Shown in pieces: positions 52,901 through 64,000 of a stretch of 64,000 nucleotides of DNA; the first letter of the stretch is position 1; every line of letters begins with the position of its first letter. A model generated the notes under the pieces. The model did no database searches. It had not been told where the DNA came from and was given only the letters and a program-made list of their open reading frames with translations. Source of the stretch: Mesaphorura yosii (lineage: Eukaryota > Arthropoda > Collembola > Poduromorpha > Tullbergiidae); contig WIXG01000009.1 of assembly GCA_009869945.1 (NCBI GenBank), forward strand, positions 62,001-126,000, given 5' to 3'. The translations under genes were made by a program, and so were the position numbers.

Positions 52901-55462
52901 GTAAAGATATAAATAGAAGACAAGAAATCCACTTAACGAGCAGAATTCCTTGTACATGCTGAAGTTCAAGTTCATGTGACATCGTTTCCGTAAATCCGTA
53001 TTTGTGTACTCGCATTTTCCATAAAAGCCAGCGACTATTAATATTAATTGCGTGTGACAAAAGAAAAGGTGAAGGCCATACAAGACGGCGACAGCATAAA
53101 GGATCTGGGTCTCATTATAACTGACAAGTTAATGGAGTTTCAATGGTCAAGGTTGCACTGCATGATTCATAAGCATAGTGTTATAGTGTATTAATGCATC
53201 TGATTCTGAAACATGGAAAGGGTTGTGGAAAAATGTGGCATTCACATTCCTTTCTGGTACTCGGTCTTAGTCTTGGCCGATTCACCCAGTTTCGATTTCC
53301 AATACCGAGGTTTCAATGCTGAGTGCCATGCCAGTCAGATGTGAACCAAAACATCACAAACCTTGGCCTGTGCCTGAGTTGTAGCTGTGTCGTAGTAAAT
53401 TGTAAATGCTCGGTCAGGGACTTTCTCATCAGCTTGGGCAACTTGGGCTCATTGAGCAGAGGCAAGGGAAAAGGACCAAACGACCAAAGCAAAGGATGCA
53501 GGGCCGTGGGCCTGGCCTGAGATCACAGAGATGCCCACTGCTCAAACCAATGCTGCGTTTTGTTTACTATGCTAAATCAAAGCGGCGCGCAGAGGCGGAG
53601 GGTTATTTATATTATTATCCAGCACTGTAGTGCACTGCACTGGAGAATTGACTCATTTGTGGTTTCATCTGTGCACCGTGTTTAGCTTGAAAGTGCTGCG
53701 TAGTTGTAATTGTAAATACGAAAACACTTTCGGGGGATGGATACAGTCAAAACTGTAAACACAAAGATAACTTCATGTCCGATATGCACGCGGGCCGGGT
53801 GCAAGCGTCGTCGTGCGCCTGTTTTTAGAGCTCCAGAATTTTTTGTCCTTCGTACTCCGTGACCATGGCTTGAGTGCCTGCCTGCCTGGCCGTCGTGATC
53901 GTGCTGGACCAAACGAATCTGTGCCAGTGCCGTGCATGAGTCCGCAGTCTGCGGGACGCTTCATTGTTATCGTTGTTGTTTTGTTGTTGCTCAAGATGCA
54001 ACTCTCGTGTTTCGTCAGAGCTCAGGCTCAGATTAGGTGAATAGGTCAAAGTGTAGTCCAGTTTTGAAGTTTTATTTCGTGCAAGTGCAAATCCAAGGCG
54101 TTCTAGCTACAAGAGCATTTTTGAGTATTTGGCATATGGTCTTCAGCGGTCGCCTCTTCCAGGTTTGTTCCTTTTCCAGTATTTCAAATAGAAATGGTCC
54201 ACAAGAAATCTTGAGCATGTAGTGAATGTAGTCATAATAATAATTAGCTGTGTTTTTTGTTTTGTGAGGCTGTGAGTCGGGTAGAGTTCATTAACAATTG
54301 GCAATTAAGAATCTTAACATGCACTGCAACAGGCGTGACTTTTCGTCTTCTGAATCTGAACACAATTTACGCTGCACGCAACTTGTCTCAGCGCCAGGAG
54401 GCTGAAACTTGGCTGTGGCTGGCTCACGTTGTTGATGATTACGAACGAACATGAACTCGAACTCCAGAAACAGCAACAGGCAAGGCAAGGCTCCAAGATG
54501 CAATGAAAAGTAAATATATTCAAGTCCAAGGCCAACGTTAGAAAGGGGCATGAACGTACATAGCAACAAACAAGACCGCGACCAGCACCAGGATGTTCCC
54601 TTGCTTGTGCTCAATGACTCAAATGTTATTATTGGTGCTAGTGCCAAGAATATGTATCAGGCTGTTCTTGTACTCAGTACATGTGTGAGCATAAGAAATA
54701 CAAATACGAAGTCGAGATGATTTGAGGATCTCCAATTTAGTAGTGCATATGGCCATGTTATTTTAGTTATGGGGGCTTGGCTGAGTTTGCTGACTGGAAT
54801 CGCGTAACTGTCGTAATGCGAGCACAGCCGATTGGACCGATTGTGCTTAACGTTGAACTCACAGTTCACATCCTGTCGCTGCCGCCGTGTGCAGAAGTTC
54901 CGGCAGTCGGGCACGGTACAGGAATTGCTTCGTGCTTCTTAGATTCTTAGCAGTGTTTTATTAGTTTAGCAGAAATGGTAGCAAATATTTTTGCGAAGCC
55001 AGACACGCGACACGCTCAAAGTGAAAGACACGCCGTGGCACAGATGCTGAGAATTTTCTCTTCCTACGTCAGTTATTAATTTAATAACCCTTTCTCCTAC
55101 ATTTTCTTACTCATTCTCTCGCTAAGAATATCATCTTGTTTACTTGCTTGACTGACTCCATGAACGAATGACGCAAACTGGAGTCTGGAGACTCAGTTTG
55201 CGGTTCTATAAATAGCACAATTCAATTGTTTTACTAATTTTACTTTACGAAACGTAATTATGAGAAATGAACAGAGACAAACGTAGCGCGAGTCACAGAA
55301 AGATGAAATCTAAAGTTTGAATTGGTAAATTGGTAATTGAATCTAATTTCGATCTTGTTTATTTTTGTGTTTGTATATAGAAATCTTCATCGTTCTCTTT
55401 CAATTTCAATGTGACTCTTCAGCAGTAAAGAATTGACAATTCGCTTGGGTCGTCTCGTCACA
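49981..55462. other. Large non-coding region upstream of Smaug (5.4 kb)
   Basis: The largest gap in this otherwise dense right half. Open frames occur on both strands, but none has domain content or joins by splice sites. It probably holds the Smaug promoter, non-coding 5' exons and enhancers. A 16-bp unit tctggrcatccacgcg is repeated twice at 52670-52701. Nothing else is distinct. Confidence 0.5.
52670..52701. repeat. Two tandem copies of a 16-bp unit
   Basis: The copies differ at one base (a/g at position 6) and contain acgcg. Two copies only, so chance is possible. Confidence 0.7.
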
Positions 55463-58332
55463 ATGTTTCGTGAGCAAGTAAGCACAATTTCAACGTGGTT
55501 CGACCGGTGGTCGCCCTGCGAGCAGACGGTCGCAATGGCTGCACTCCTCCGGCGCCTGCATCCAGTCCAAGCTAGATTCCTCACGACGCTTCTGCACAAA
55601 CAATTGGCCGAGTGCAACGATCTTCGGAGAGCGGAAATACTCGCGAATGATCCAAGTAAGGAAATCCAACATCCTCGCTAAAGTTCATGGAAAATGAGAG
55701 CAATACAATAATGACTTTGTAATTACCTGCACAGGTTTCGTCACGTCGCTCGTTGAGACCGACGCGCCTTCCGTGAGAGAACTTCTTCTGTATCTGCCAC
55801 TTTTGAATCCAAAGAACCAAGATGTCAAAAACCTCTATTTAAGTGTTATCCCCAAAGTGCTGGTGCATACCCTGACCAATTGTGCTCAAATGGAAGAAAC
55901 AAGGCAACTTCTTTCCTACAGTTTGATCCATCCTGCGTTCACGTTTGAAGAGATCAGGTAAGTTGAGGTAACCTTAGTAGCCGATTAACCTCATGTCTTT
56001 GAACTCGTGTTTAATTCATTCAGGAATTTTGCAACAATGCTTCATCAGTTTGAAGAGAAATTGAAAACGGTCCCTTTGGCCGGTGATAATTTGAGTTGCC
56101 AGTATCCCAACCTCAGCGAAAGTCCGCCGAATCTTGGTGATTTTGGTGGTTCGTGGCAGCAATCGACGAACCCAAAGGCTCCAGGGAACACAAACCCAAA
56201 CAATCCGGCGTGCTCTACAGCCCCTCAAAGTAGCGTACATATTTCCTAATCCAATCAGTAATACGGATGATTTATTAACCGTATTTTCTCGCATATTGAA
56301 TTAGGTGGACTTTCCATTGGAAACTTTCACAGTGTAAGTTTTCACAAAATCCGTCGAAGTAACAGCCTTACGCCACCGGTTCTACGTTCGGACGGTTGGA
56401 GCACACAGGTACTTAATTGCTAGTATTTTAAGCTATGCCCGCTGAATAAGTTCGCTAATTTCTTGACTTGCTTGTGTAGGATGACATGTACTCTGCAAAA
56501 CCTCGTAGCTTGTCGCTATCTTCTGAAATCAGTCCACAAAGTTCACTTGGGTCTTCTGGATCGGGAAGCGAGTCGCGATTGGACGATCCTCGGCCGACAT
56601 TTACGTCCCCAGGAATGAAAGGTTGAGAAATTAATCCAAACTCAATAATCAGACAAATCACAGAGCCATAACTTGAGCGAGAATTCTTTTTTGTGTGTAG
56701 ACGTACCAAACTGGCTGAAAAGTTTAAGACTCCATAAATACGCTTTTCTCTTCGCTCATTTGACGTACGAAGAAATGATGAATTTGACTGAAGTGAAACT
56801 GGAGGCTCAGGGCGTGACCAAAGGAGCGCGGCACAAAATCATTCTTTCCATTGCAAAACTTAAAGAGCGCCCGCATCATCTGAAGAAAGTTTACGAGGAT
56901 CTGCTGCAAGACAAAGAAAGCATTCGAAACGCATTGAATGAAATAAAGTGGACGCTATCAACTCCAGTGAAGCCACCATCTGAGAACTTAGAAGGAGACT
57001 CCGCAGGCGGTGCTGCGGCAAGCAATAAAACTGGGAACAACAATGCAACCAATTCGGCCACACCAACATCAAGTGCGACAGCAGTCAGCAGCACGAGCAC
57101 GGGAAATCCTGTGATGGCTCCAATCGGAACTCAGCGGCATCAGGACGAAAGCATAAAGGCCGCCAATGAGCAGCTTCTAAAAGCCGAGCTGAATGCGTCC
57201 AATCTTACTGGCAACAATGAGGACGACTTCCCTGTGTGGATAATTCGAACTCTGGGGAAAGGTAACTCAAAATTTGAATGTACTGCCGACTACCGGCTTT
57301 GGTGCCTAATCATTATTCGTTTTAATATCGTAAATATCCTTCTAGCATGCGAACTGAATCCAGATATGGAGTGTGAGGGGCTCCTGGTTTCCGTTTTGGA
57401 AAAATGCATTGCTCACGATGCGTTCACAATGAAGCAGAAGCGTCTGCTAACATTGTGGAGACAGCAACAAGCGCCGGTCGTGAGAAGGAATTCGAGTGGA
57501 AGCCATCCTCAGTTCCCTTCCTACAGATACTGGTAAGGAATCTCTTGAAAAAACACAAACTAATTGCACCATCCCGCTGGGGACTGATATCTAACCTTCA
57601 TTTCGTTGGTTCTAGGAGTGGAAGTCCTGGCGGAAGCAGCAACGGATCAAATCGAGGTCGAAATTTCAGCCCTCGCGTACTGAATTTGGGATCCCAGCTT
57701 GGAGCAGCCCCAACCCAAGCTTCGTCTTGGAGCCCGACCAGTTCTTACGCCATGTTCATGGCTAAACGACCAAGTCTCCAGGATTCTGTTCTTGAGGTTT
57801 GTGCAACAAATGTTTAACTTGCGTGTTGATTAGCGTCCTCACCGCTTCTTTGTGTTTTCCCGCGAATGAGTGTTTGACTGCACAATAACTTCTACTGTCG
57901 AGTTTTAGTTCTGTAACCTTATTTTGCACTTAATTCTAATTGCGACCCCTTTGTTGATGTTGACACTTTCAGGCCGCAAGGTCTCAGTCTCACTTATCCG
58001 TACAGCGAACCAAATCAGCCCCTCTTCCCAACTTCTTCGCACCAATGTCCTCCTCTCCAACGTGTACCACCCATTTTGATCAGTTCACGTCTCAACAGAT
58101 TCCTTCTGCTGTATTTCCTGGCATCGGCGGGGCAGGACCTGGGCTCCCAGGCTTGTCTCTCAGCAACTCACCACCGCCGCCAATTGGAAGCCTGATTGGA
58201 GGCGGACAGTGTGGAACAAACTTTGGTGTTGGGAATACGTCGTCCAACTCGACGATGGACATCACCTCCAGACTTGAGTCTCTTTGTCTCAGCATGACCG
58301 AAGCAGCCCTCGGACCAGCATTCAGCAATTAG
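55463..58332 (+). CDS. smg: Smaug translational repressor (SAM-domain RNA-binding protein)
   Basis: Smaug binds CNGG stem-loops in maternal mRNAs and recruits deadenylase. Nine exons (55463-55655, 55735-55957, 56024-56229, 56305-56408, 56480-56621, 56701-57261, 57346-57532, 57616-57796, 57973-58332) encode 718 residues. Seen: the N-terminal Smaug region (MFREQVSTISTWFDRWSPCE, LLHKQLAECNDLRRAEILAN), the pseudo-HEAT continuation, RRSNSLTPPVLRSDGWSTQ, and the SAM domain from about residue 290 (VPNWLKSLRLHKYAFLF, LTEVKLEAQGVTKGARHKI) with its RNA-binding basic residues. A Ser/Asn/Thr linker and the PHAT-like segment MECEGLLVSVLEKCIAHDAF follow. It is close to SAMD4 of vertebrates. The ATG at 55463 is preceded by a long apparently non-coding stretch. 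Confidence 0.96.
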
Positions 58333-60728
58333 ACGGGCTTTGATAGAAGAAGGCTCAAGAAAGGTTTGTGGAAGACTTGTCCTTTGACCAGTTTGAATTT
58401 CAAAAGGCTGATGTAGTGACGAAGGTCGAATTGTTGAAAGTTCTTATTTTTCTTGTACTCTATTTCTGCTATTATTTTTGTTCGAACTAAACGGAGCTTT
58501 TTCGCTTTCTCGATGTTGGAGTCGACTTCTTCGATACAGCCCGCCGAAAAGTGGTTGGAAAAATGTGAGCGAGCGTAAAGCGGGTGGGATTAGTTAAATA
58601 CAGTAAGAACTATGAAATTATGTCTTTCTGCATTCAGAAACTAAAGTTAGCCAGACTTGAGGTCGTAAATAACAGGAATGTGTTCACTGTAAATACAATG
58701 TAACTTTATATTCGATAAAGTCGTACTGCAAAACTGAAATTGTCAAGCGTGTAAAAACAATGTCAATCATTTCTTAGTCAGTGTAGCAAGCTGTATATTT
58801 TTCACATTCGAGTAAGGTTTTAAGTAAACTGAAGTAGAGCTTCCTTGAATATAATGCAAGTGCAGATAAAGAATCAGGATGTGAGAATACTATTAGCACT
58901 AGTATATCTCGTTTAGCGTAATTAGCGTAAGATTTGTTACTGGCAAAATTCTGCCACGCAACAAACGCTAAACAAGGTTTAAGTGTACAAATGTATTTCA
59001 TACGAACACGTAGAAGTAATGTTAATGTATGAATGAAGGCATGGGAGCAGCCGGAAGCGCCATGCCATGAGGATTGAAGACAAGAATCAGAAGTGTTGGT
59101 TTCTGGCTTATTTTCGTGCGGAAGAATTTCTATATGCTCGTATTCGTTTGCTTACCTGTTTGAACAAAGTAGACTGATGACTGAATTCAAGATGTCAAAG
59201 TATTCTTGTGTTGGTGTTATGAAACCTGGGAACTGCTTTATCAAGGCTGGAACTGGCAGTGTGTATTTCTGCCGTGGGTGATGCCCGAGCTCATTAAACC
59301 TGAATAGGTTAAAAGTTACATCCGGTTTGTAAACTCTTAGAAAGGTGAACTCTCCCGTGTAAGGTGGCTTTTACGGTTTATGTTTGTTATAAGATTTTAG
59401 TTCCACGTTGAAGCGTTTTGCGTTTCTCTTCTATTGCTTTCGAGATCTTGTTTTCTTGGACTCAGCATCTTGTTTTTGTTTCTTTCTACTGCATGAATTG
59501 AAACCGAAGACTATCAAATAGAATCCTTCTAGTCTATGATGGAGAGAATGCCACTATACAAACCTGCAATGGTACTAAAGTACAAAACTCAGAGTAAGCT
59601 TCCTCGTCGAAATCATCTCAATCCAAATTTTGCTTTTCTACGCCACGTCTACGGCTACGCTACGCTGACTGACTAGTATTAACTATTAACCTTGAGGTGA
59701 AGCCAGAAACTTGTGATTTCTTTCAAGTCAGGCACTACAATGCATTTCTTACAGCTGGACTCTAAATCTTTAACGAGAAACCATGTGATTCAAGTATAAA
59801 TTTGGCAGGCTCCTTCTTTCAGAGTACAGATTTAATTTAGATCGAGCAGAGCATAAATATTGTACAACAAACGACGACACGAAGTCGACTTCGACTCGTA
59901 TGTCAATCCCGGTTTGATTGATTTTAGAGTTTAACCGCGAGTCGCGAAAAAAATCGAAAGCTTACGAAATTTATGAAGCTTACCCACCAGTGAGGCCAGT
60001 GGCTGATTGATTATATTAGCAATTAGGAATAGTTAATTAGTAAATTAAGCAATGCTACAGATTAGATAAAGCTTTTAGCAATACGACTCTGTGTTCAATA
60101 ACTTTCCTCCACCTTTCTCCTAAAGTTCGGTCTCATGGTAGCAGTGCATACTAATTACATGTGGACCAGACGTGTGACATCGACGTGCGAGTTTTAATTA
60201 AACCAAGATTTACCGGACGAATTGCATTTAAAAGAATCCAAGTAAAAGTTCTTGCTAAAAGAATGGTAACGCGTAAGTTAATTAAGGTGATCGTATCAAG
60301 TTAGCAAGTGAATTAGTAGATAATTGGGTTGGCTGGTTGACTCATTTGTCATGTGGATCGCGTAATGTGGGTTGAATTGAATGTGTGTTAGGTTATAGAA
60401 ACTGTAGTGTAGTTTAGCCGGATAATCTTGGAATTTTTAGTTTCTTCTACATTTTTGTTTTATTTTAGTCCGCGCACCTGAAAAATGTTTCACTTGAAAT
60501 TGAACCTTGTTGAAACATGCTTTGATGCTTTAGTTATAGTTTTTTTCTTGATGTTTCATGTTTTCCAATCAAATTGGTCGTTTATTCATTGTTCGCATTA
60601 TTTTTCGCATTGTGGTCGAGAATTTCTTCTGAATCCTAATCGTATGAACATGTTTTAAGCGTACGAATGAAGTTTAGTGAAATAAAGATGTTCTTTTAAC
60701 TGTCCATTATTGAAATGAAAAGAAGTGG
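58333..60728. other. Region 3' of Smaug, probably its long 3' UTR
   Basis: About 2.4 kb, A+T-rich, no gene supported. The clearest late plus-strand AATAAA is at about 60681, so the Smaug transcript may run almost to the GNAT stop codon. Minus-strand AATAAA near 60584 would end the GNAT transcript, so the two mRNAs may overlap tail to tail. Confidence 0.5.
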
Positions 60729-61175
60729 TTAAAACTGAAGTACAAAATGGTGAGCGTTCATGACGAAGCCCTTATTCATGTACAAACGATGTGCACTCGT
60801 CCTCGCGTACGTCGAATCCAGACAGACTTGATCGCACTCATTCTTCATTGCGTATTCCACAATCGCATCGATGAGTGCTCCTGCAGCACCTTTGCTCCGT
60901 TCTTGATTGAGGGTGCATAGGTCAGCAATGTGCATCGTCTTGCCCGTGAAGAAAGTGTTTAGAATCTGAAATCCCAGGTAGCTGATGACATGCTTTTCGT
61001 TGCCGGTCTCTGTGCAGTACAAAACGCGGTAGCCTTCTGCACGCTGCACCTCCAGTCGAGCCAGCATTTCTTCAACAGATTTCAGGCGTGGATGGAGCGT
61101 CTGAATGACGGACCAGCACGCTTTGAACTCAGCGTCATCGGTCGCCTCCTTTATCTGGAACTTGGTGTCAGGCAT
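60729..61175 (-). CDS. Intronless GNAT-family N-acetyltransferase, bacterial-like
   Basis: A single exon encodes 148 residues from ATG 61175. The GNAT fold is visible: an N-terminal strand FQIKEATDDAEFKACWSVIQ, TLHPRLKSVEEMLARLEVQ, VISYLGFQI, motif A with the acetyl-CoA loop DLCTLNQERSKGAAGALIDA (Q/R-x-x-G-x-G/A type), then EYAMKNECDQVCLDS and HRLYMNKGF. The wording (ACW-V-QTL-P-L, LDS, AHR-Y--KG) recalls a group of GNAT enzymes common in bacteria, more than animal spermidine or histone acetyltransferases. The substrate is unknown. Every other gene here of comparable certainty has introns, so lateral transfer is possible but unproven. Confidence 0.82.
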   Translation of the reverse strand: MPDTKFQIKEATDDAEFKACWSVIQTLHPRLKSVEEMLARLEVQRAEGYRVLYCTETGNEKHVISYLGFQILNTFFTGKTMHIADLCTLNQERSKGAAGALIDAIVEYAMKNECDQVCLDSTYARTSAHRLYMNKGFVMNAHHFVLQF

Positions 61176-62332
61176 TTGGGTTGACTTTGCGACGCACGGC
61201 TGTAAAGAACTGAAAGGAACATGATATACGACTGCAATTACACAAAGACAAGGTATTTAGTGCAAGATGAAACCTTACTTACCTAATGCTTAAAAGATCA
61301 AGAACGAAATATTCAATCTTGCAATGTTATTAGCACAAGACCCACCGGAACTACCTGGTTTATCTTTTTTTTGAATGAATGCTTAAAAATTTAAAATGTA
61401 AAGGCGTCAACCTCTTTAGTAGAAAAGGCAACAACAGTTTACGATTTAGATAAGCTGGCATCGATGATTCCAGTTTTGAGTTCGTAGCATAGTAAACAGA
61501 ATACAGGACGAAATACTGGTCCCTGGTCCTTATCTTCTTATCAGGAACAAGATACACCCTAGCCCAACCCAGTGGGACGCGATCAGATGAACTCCGTGTA
61601 CCCGCGTGGACTTCAGGAATTTTGCGTCCCGCTGCCGCTTCTACGGGCATTACCACTAACTTCAAGTCGAGTCGAGTAGTCGAGTATTGTTGATTCGGTA
61701 TTTATGACTAATTTCCCCGACAGCCTGACCAACAACTGGTAATTAGTGATAACGACTCTCTCATGTCTCAAATTCCCGATTTCTTTGGCGTGCGCGTGGC
61801 GTGTACTCTTGTCTTTATACTTCGCACTATCACACTTGCATCCGTACGTATCGCCCATCCTACATCTAATCATCCGTATAGATCCTCAGATTATGTACGC
61901 AATTTTAATCTGTCGTTAACTCTTCGAGGTTTTAGCTGGTCCGATCGCCTCATGAACAGAAAGAGCACAGACGAGAGAGAGGAAGCTACACAGATGCAAG
62001 GATCTGTAATTGCTCGTCCTTGCACCAGCCGCGATGCGATCCTCCCAAAAGTCATACATACAGTAATTGTCACCCAACTCCCAAACTTTGCTGACGATGG
62101 AAAACGAATCTCGTTAGTGGTAGGATCTAACTAGTTGTAAGATCCTGGACCATCAGCTTCACTTGAGCATCCTGAAGCTAAGGGCTTAAGATTCCATTAA
62201 TTTAAGAATGCAAGGCAACAATTCTAAACGAGTACCCAGCTGATCTGTCAGCTGATGGAGCTGATTGTAAATACGAATGTTTCGGCCCGTCTCCGTGACC
62301 TTTCAACACCATTCCATTGACAGCAACTGGCC
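61176..62332. other. Divergent region between GNAT and PIKfyve
   Basis: About 1.16 kb between opposite start codons. Open frames of 86-123 codons exist (for example 61763-62134 plus, 61360-61665 minus) but overlap each other, lack splice context and have no recognisable content. I take the region as two promoters and 5' UTRs. Confidence 0.5.
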
Positions 62333-64000
62333 ATGGCTTTCCAAAACCACAATGACACATCCCCAATCAACAAGTTGACTGAATTCCCTCCGCTTGAGCC
62401 AGACGTTTCCGACGGAGCGAAATTCTCTATTTCTAAATTGCTTTGGTGGAGAAAGAACGGTGAGTACGAATGAACTGAACATTGTTGATTAAACCTGATA
62501 AGAATCTGCATTTTTTGCAGACCCGAAAGCTGATCCCGATGTCGTAGTATCATCATCGTCGTCCTCCGACCAAACCCCGACTTCAAATTCCAAAGTTGAG
62601 AATGAAGGTGCACGTAGTCAATCCGACGGAAGAAGCAGCGGACCCTCTAGTCATGACAAACCCTCAGCCAGCCCCCAAGGTCGCCTTCCAATTAATGCGG
62701 CCCGAGCCCACAGCCTGTACCGTTCAGACTCCACGCTGTCAAATAGATCAAATAGGTCCAACCCATCACCAGAGGCTAGCGAGCCTCAGTTTGAAGCCCG
62801 GACCCTTCCCAATGTTCTCAAGAGAATAAGTAGCCTGATCGCATCTGGGTCGAATGTGAGTTTCCTTCCAAGCATATGCCACGCTCAGTTGTTGAGCTTA
62901 AACTAAACTATTTGATCAACTTTTTCAGAACCAATCCGACATTAAAAAGTACTGGATGCCTGATTCCGTTAGCAAAGAATGCTATGACTGTGCTGAAAAG
63001 TTCACTACATTCCGAAGAAAACACCACTGTCGAATTTGTGGTCAGATATTTTGCTCGAGATGTTGTAATCAAGAGATACCTGGGAAGATTATTGGGTATT
63101 CTGGTGAGTCCACGTACAGTTCGGGTGCCCGACCCGACCTTAGCAATAAGTATACGTAGACATCGAAATTATTATTAACAGGCGATCTCCGCTGCTGTAC
63201 GTATTGCTGCAAAATTGTCCTTTCATACCTGCAATCTGCCGACCTCAGCACTGATTTGAACGACGAACTCCGATTGGTACAAGAAGACCTCCAATCTCGG
63301 TTTGGAGGTAGTGAATCTACAAGCTCATTTGGTGGTTCCACACAACGTCCTCAACCGTACGGCTCGCCGGCACCAGACGACCACCTCACAGCTTACCGCT
63401 CACTTCCACGTCGGCGAACTTCTCTAGTGTACCAGGAAGAACGATTTATTGCAGGGAGAGCAAATGCGATTGATCCGGATGCAGAATTCACCCCAGAAAA
63501 ATTATACGGAGACTGGGTCAGCCTGAAATCTCTCTGGAATGAAATGTCCAACCCAGTCACAGGTGTGGATTGGACCACACATCGCCACAACAATGCAAAG
63601 AACTACAACCACTGTGTAGTGGGAAGTGAATTGGTAGATTGGCTGCTAGCTCAAAGAAAGATTCAAATGCGTGGCCAAGGAGTTCAGATTGGCCAGATGC
63701 TCGTCGATGTCAATCTGATCGAGTGCGTGAGCCAAGCTGATCAGATCTTCTTGGATGCGTACGCCCTTTATCGGGCTCTTCAGTTTCCACTGGCTTCAGT
63801 ACAAGAAGATCTGAGTGGAGAAGGTAGCAGCACAAGCACGAGGAGCAGCACTGACATGGGCGGGCACGAGCCACTTTGGGTGAAGCAGATCAATGTTGGT
63901 CACTCCAGTTCCAAGTTCGATGCAGAAGACGAAGAATTATCATTTGAGGAGCCGATAAGTGACGGCTCGCTGAAGATCAGACTTCCATCCGCCAATTCGT
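62333..64000 (+). CDS. fab1: PIKfyve / Fab1 phosphatidylinositol-3-phosphate 5-kinase, N-terminal part
   Basis: PIKfyve makes PI(3,5)P2 on endosomes. Exons 62333-62459, 62521-62855, 62929-63103 and 63182 onward (open at base 64000) give the first 480 or so residues. After a Ser-rich leader comes a FYVE finger (about residues 155-215) with WMPDSVSKECYDC, the PI3P-binding RRKHHCRICG, and FCSRCCNQEIPG. A DEP domain follows: WTTHRHNNAKNYNHCVVGSE, LVDWLLAQRKIQMRGQGVQI, QMLVDVNLIE and DQIFLDAYALYRAL. The chaperonin-like and kinase domains must lie right of the window. Identity is secure. Confidence 0.95.

Noticed and set aside
61763-62134. 123-codon plus-strand open frame upstream of PIKfyve
   Set aside because: No recognisable domain, overlaps open frames on the other strand, and no donor links it to the PIKfyve first exon.

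Overview
The window is 64 kb of compact animal nuclear DNA. Genes are split by GT-AG introns that are mostly 57-120 bp, intergenic gaps are short, and I see no operon-like structure, rRNA, CRISPR or recognisable mobile element. A complete doublesex gene (DM domain plus doublesex dimerisation domain) and a secreted trypsin-like protease with a cystine-knot pro-region point to an arthropod. I cannot tell from the sequence whether it is an insect, a springtail or a crustacean.

Layout, left to right. 0-4.4 kb: GCN2 (eIF2alpha kinase), minus strand, running off the left edge. 4.8-6.5 kb: gamma-butyrobetaine dioxygenase (carnitine synthesis). 7.0-7.8 kb: VPS37 (ESCRT-I). 8.4-10.2 kb: an RIIa-domain, tail-anchored protein with an internal duplication. 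14.5-22.5 kb: doublesex, whose zinc-finger domain is spread over three exons, two of them only 40 and 27 nt. 22.5-30.1 kb: a long gene-poor stretch, probably dsx 5' sequence, with one possible orphan gene. 30.1-32.1 kb: serine protease. 33.0-34.9 kb: a small GTPase whose best gene model fuses a RING-H2 finger to a Rab domain. 35.9-41.1 kb: two CLP1 RNA-kinase paralogues flanking an Mpv17 gene. 41.7-46.5 kb: LC8 dynein light chain, NDUFAF7, a short glucosidase-II-beta-like protein and UBC9. 47.4-50.0 kb: an orphan single-pass membrane protein and a one-domain rhodanese. 50.0-55.5 kb: apparently non-coding, upstream of Smaug (55.5-58.3 kb). 60.7-61.2 kb: an intronless GNAT acetyltransferase. 62.3 kb to the right edge: the 5' part of PIKfyve.

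Most genes are housekeeping and do not form one pathway. Loose themes are RNA and translation control (GCN2, CLP1, Smaug), endosomal traffic (VPS37, PIKfyve, the Rab-like gene) and mitochondrial function (NDUFAF7, Mpv17, probably the dioxygenase). The strongest candidates for something undescribed are the RING-Rab fusion, the micro-exon architecture and possible intron-retention switch of dsx, and the diverged CLP1 paralogue.

Exon coordinates were derived by hand from splice consensus and codon phase. In every multi-exon gene the phases close. Expect an error of a base or so in places.
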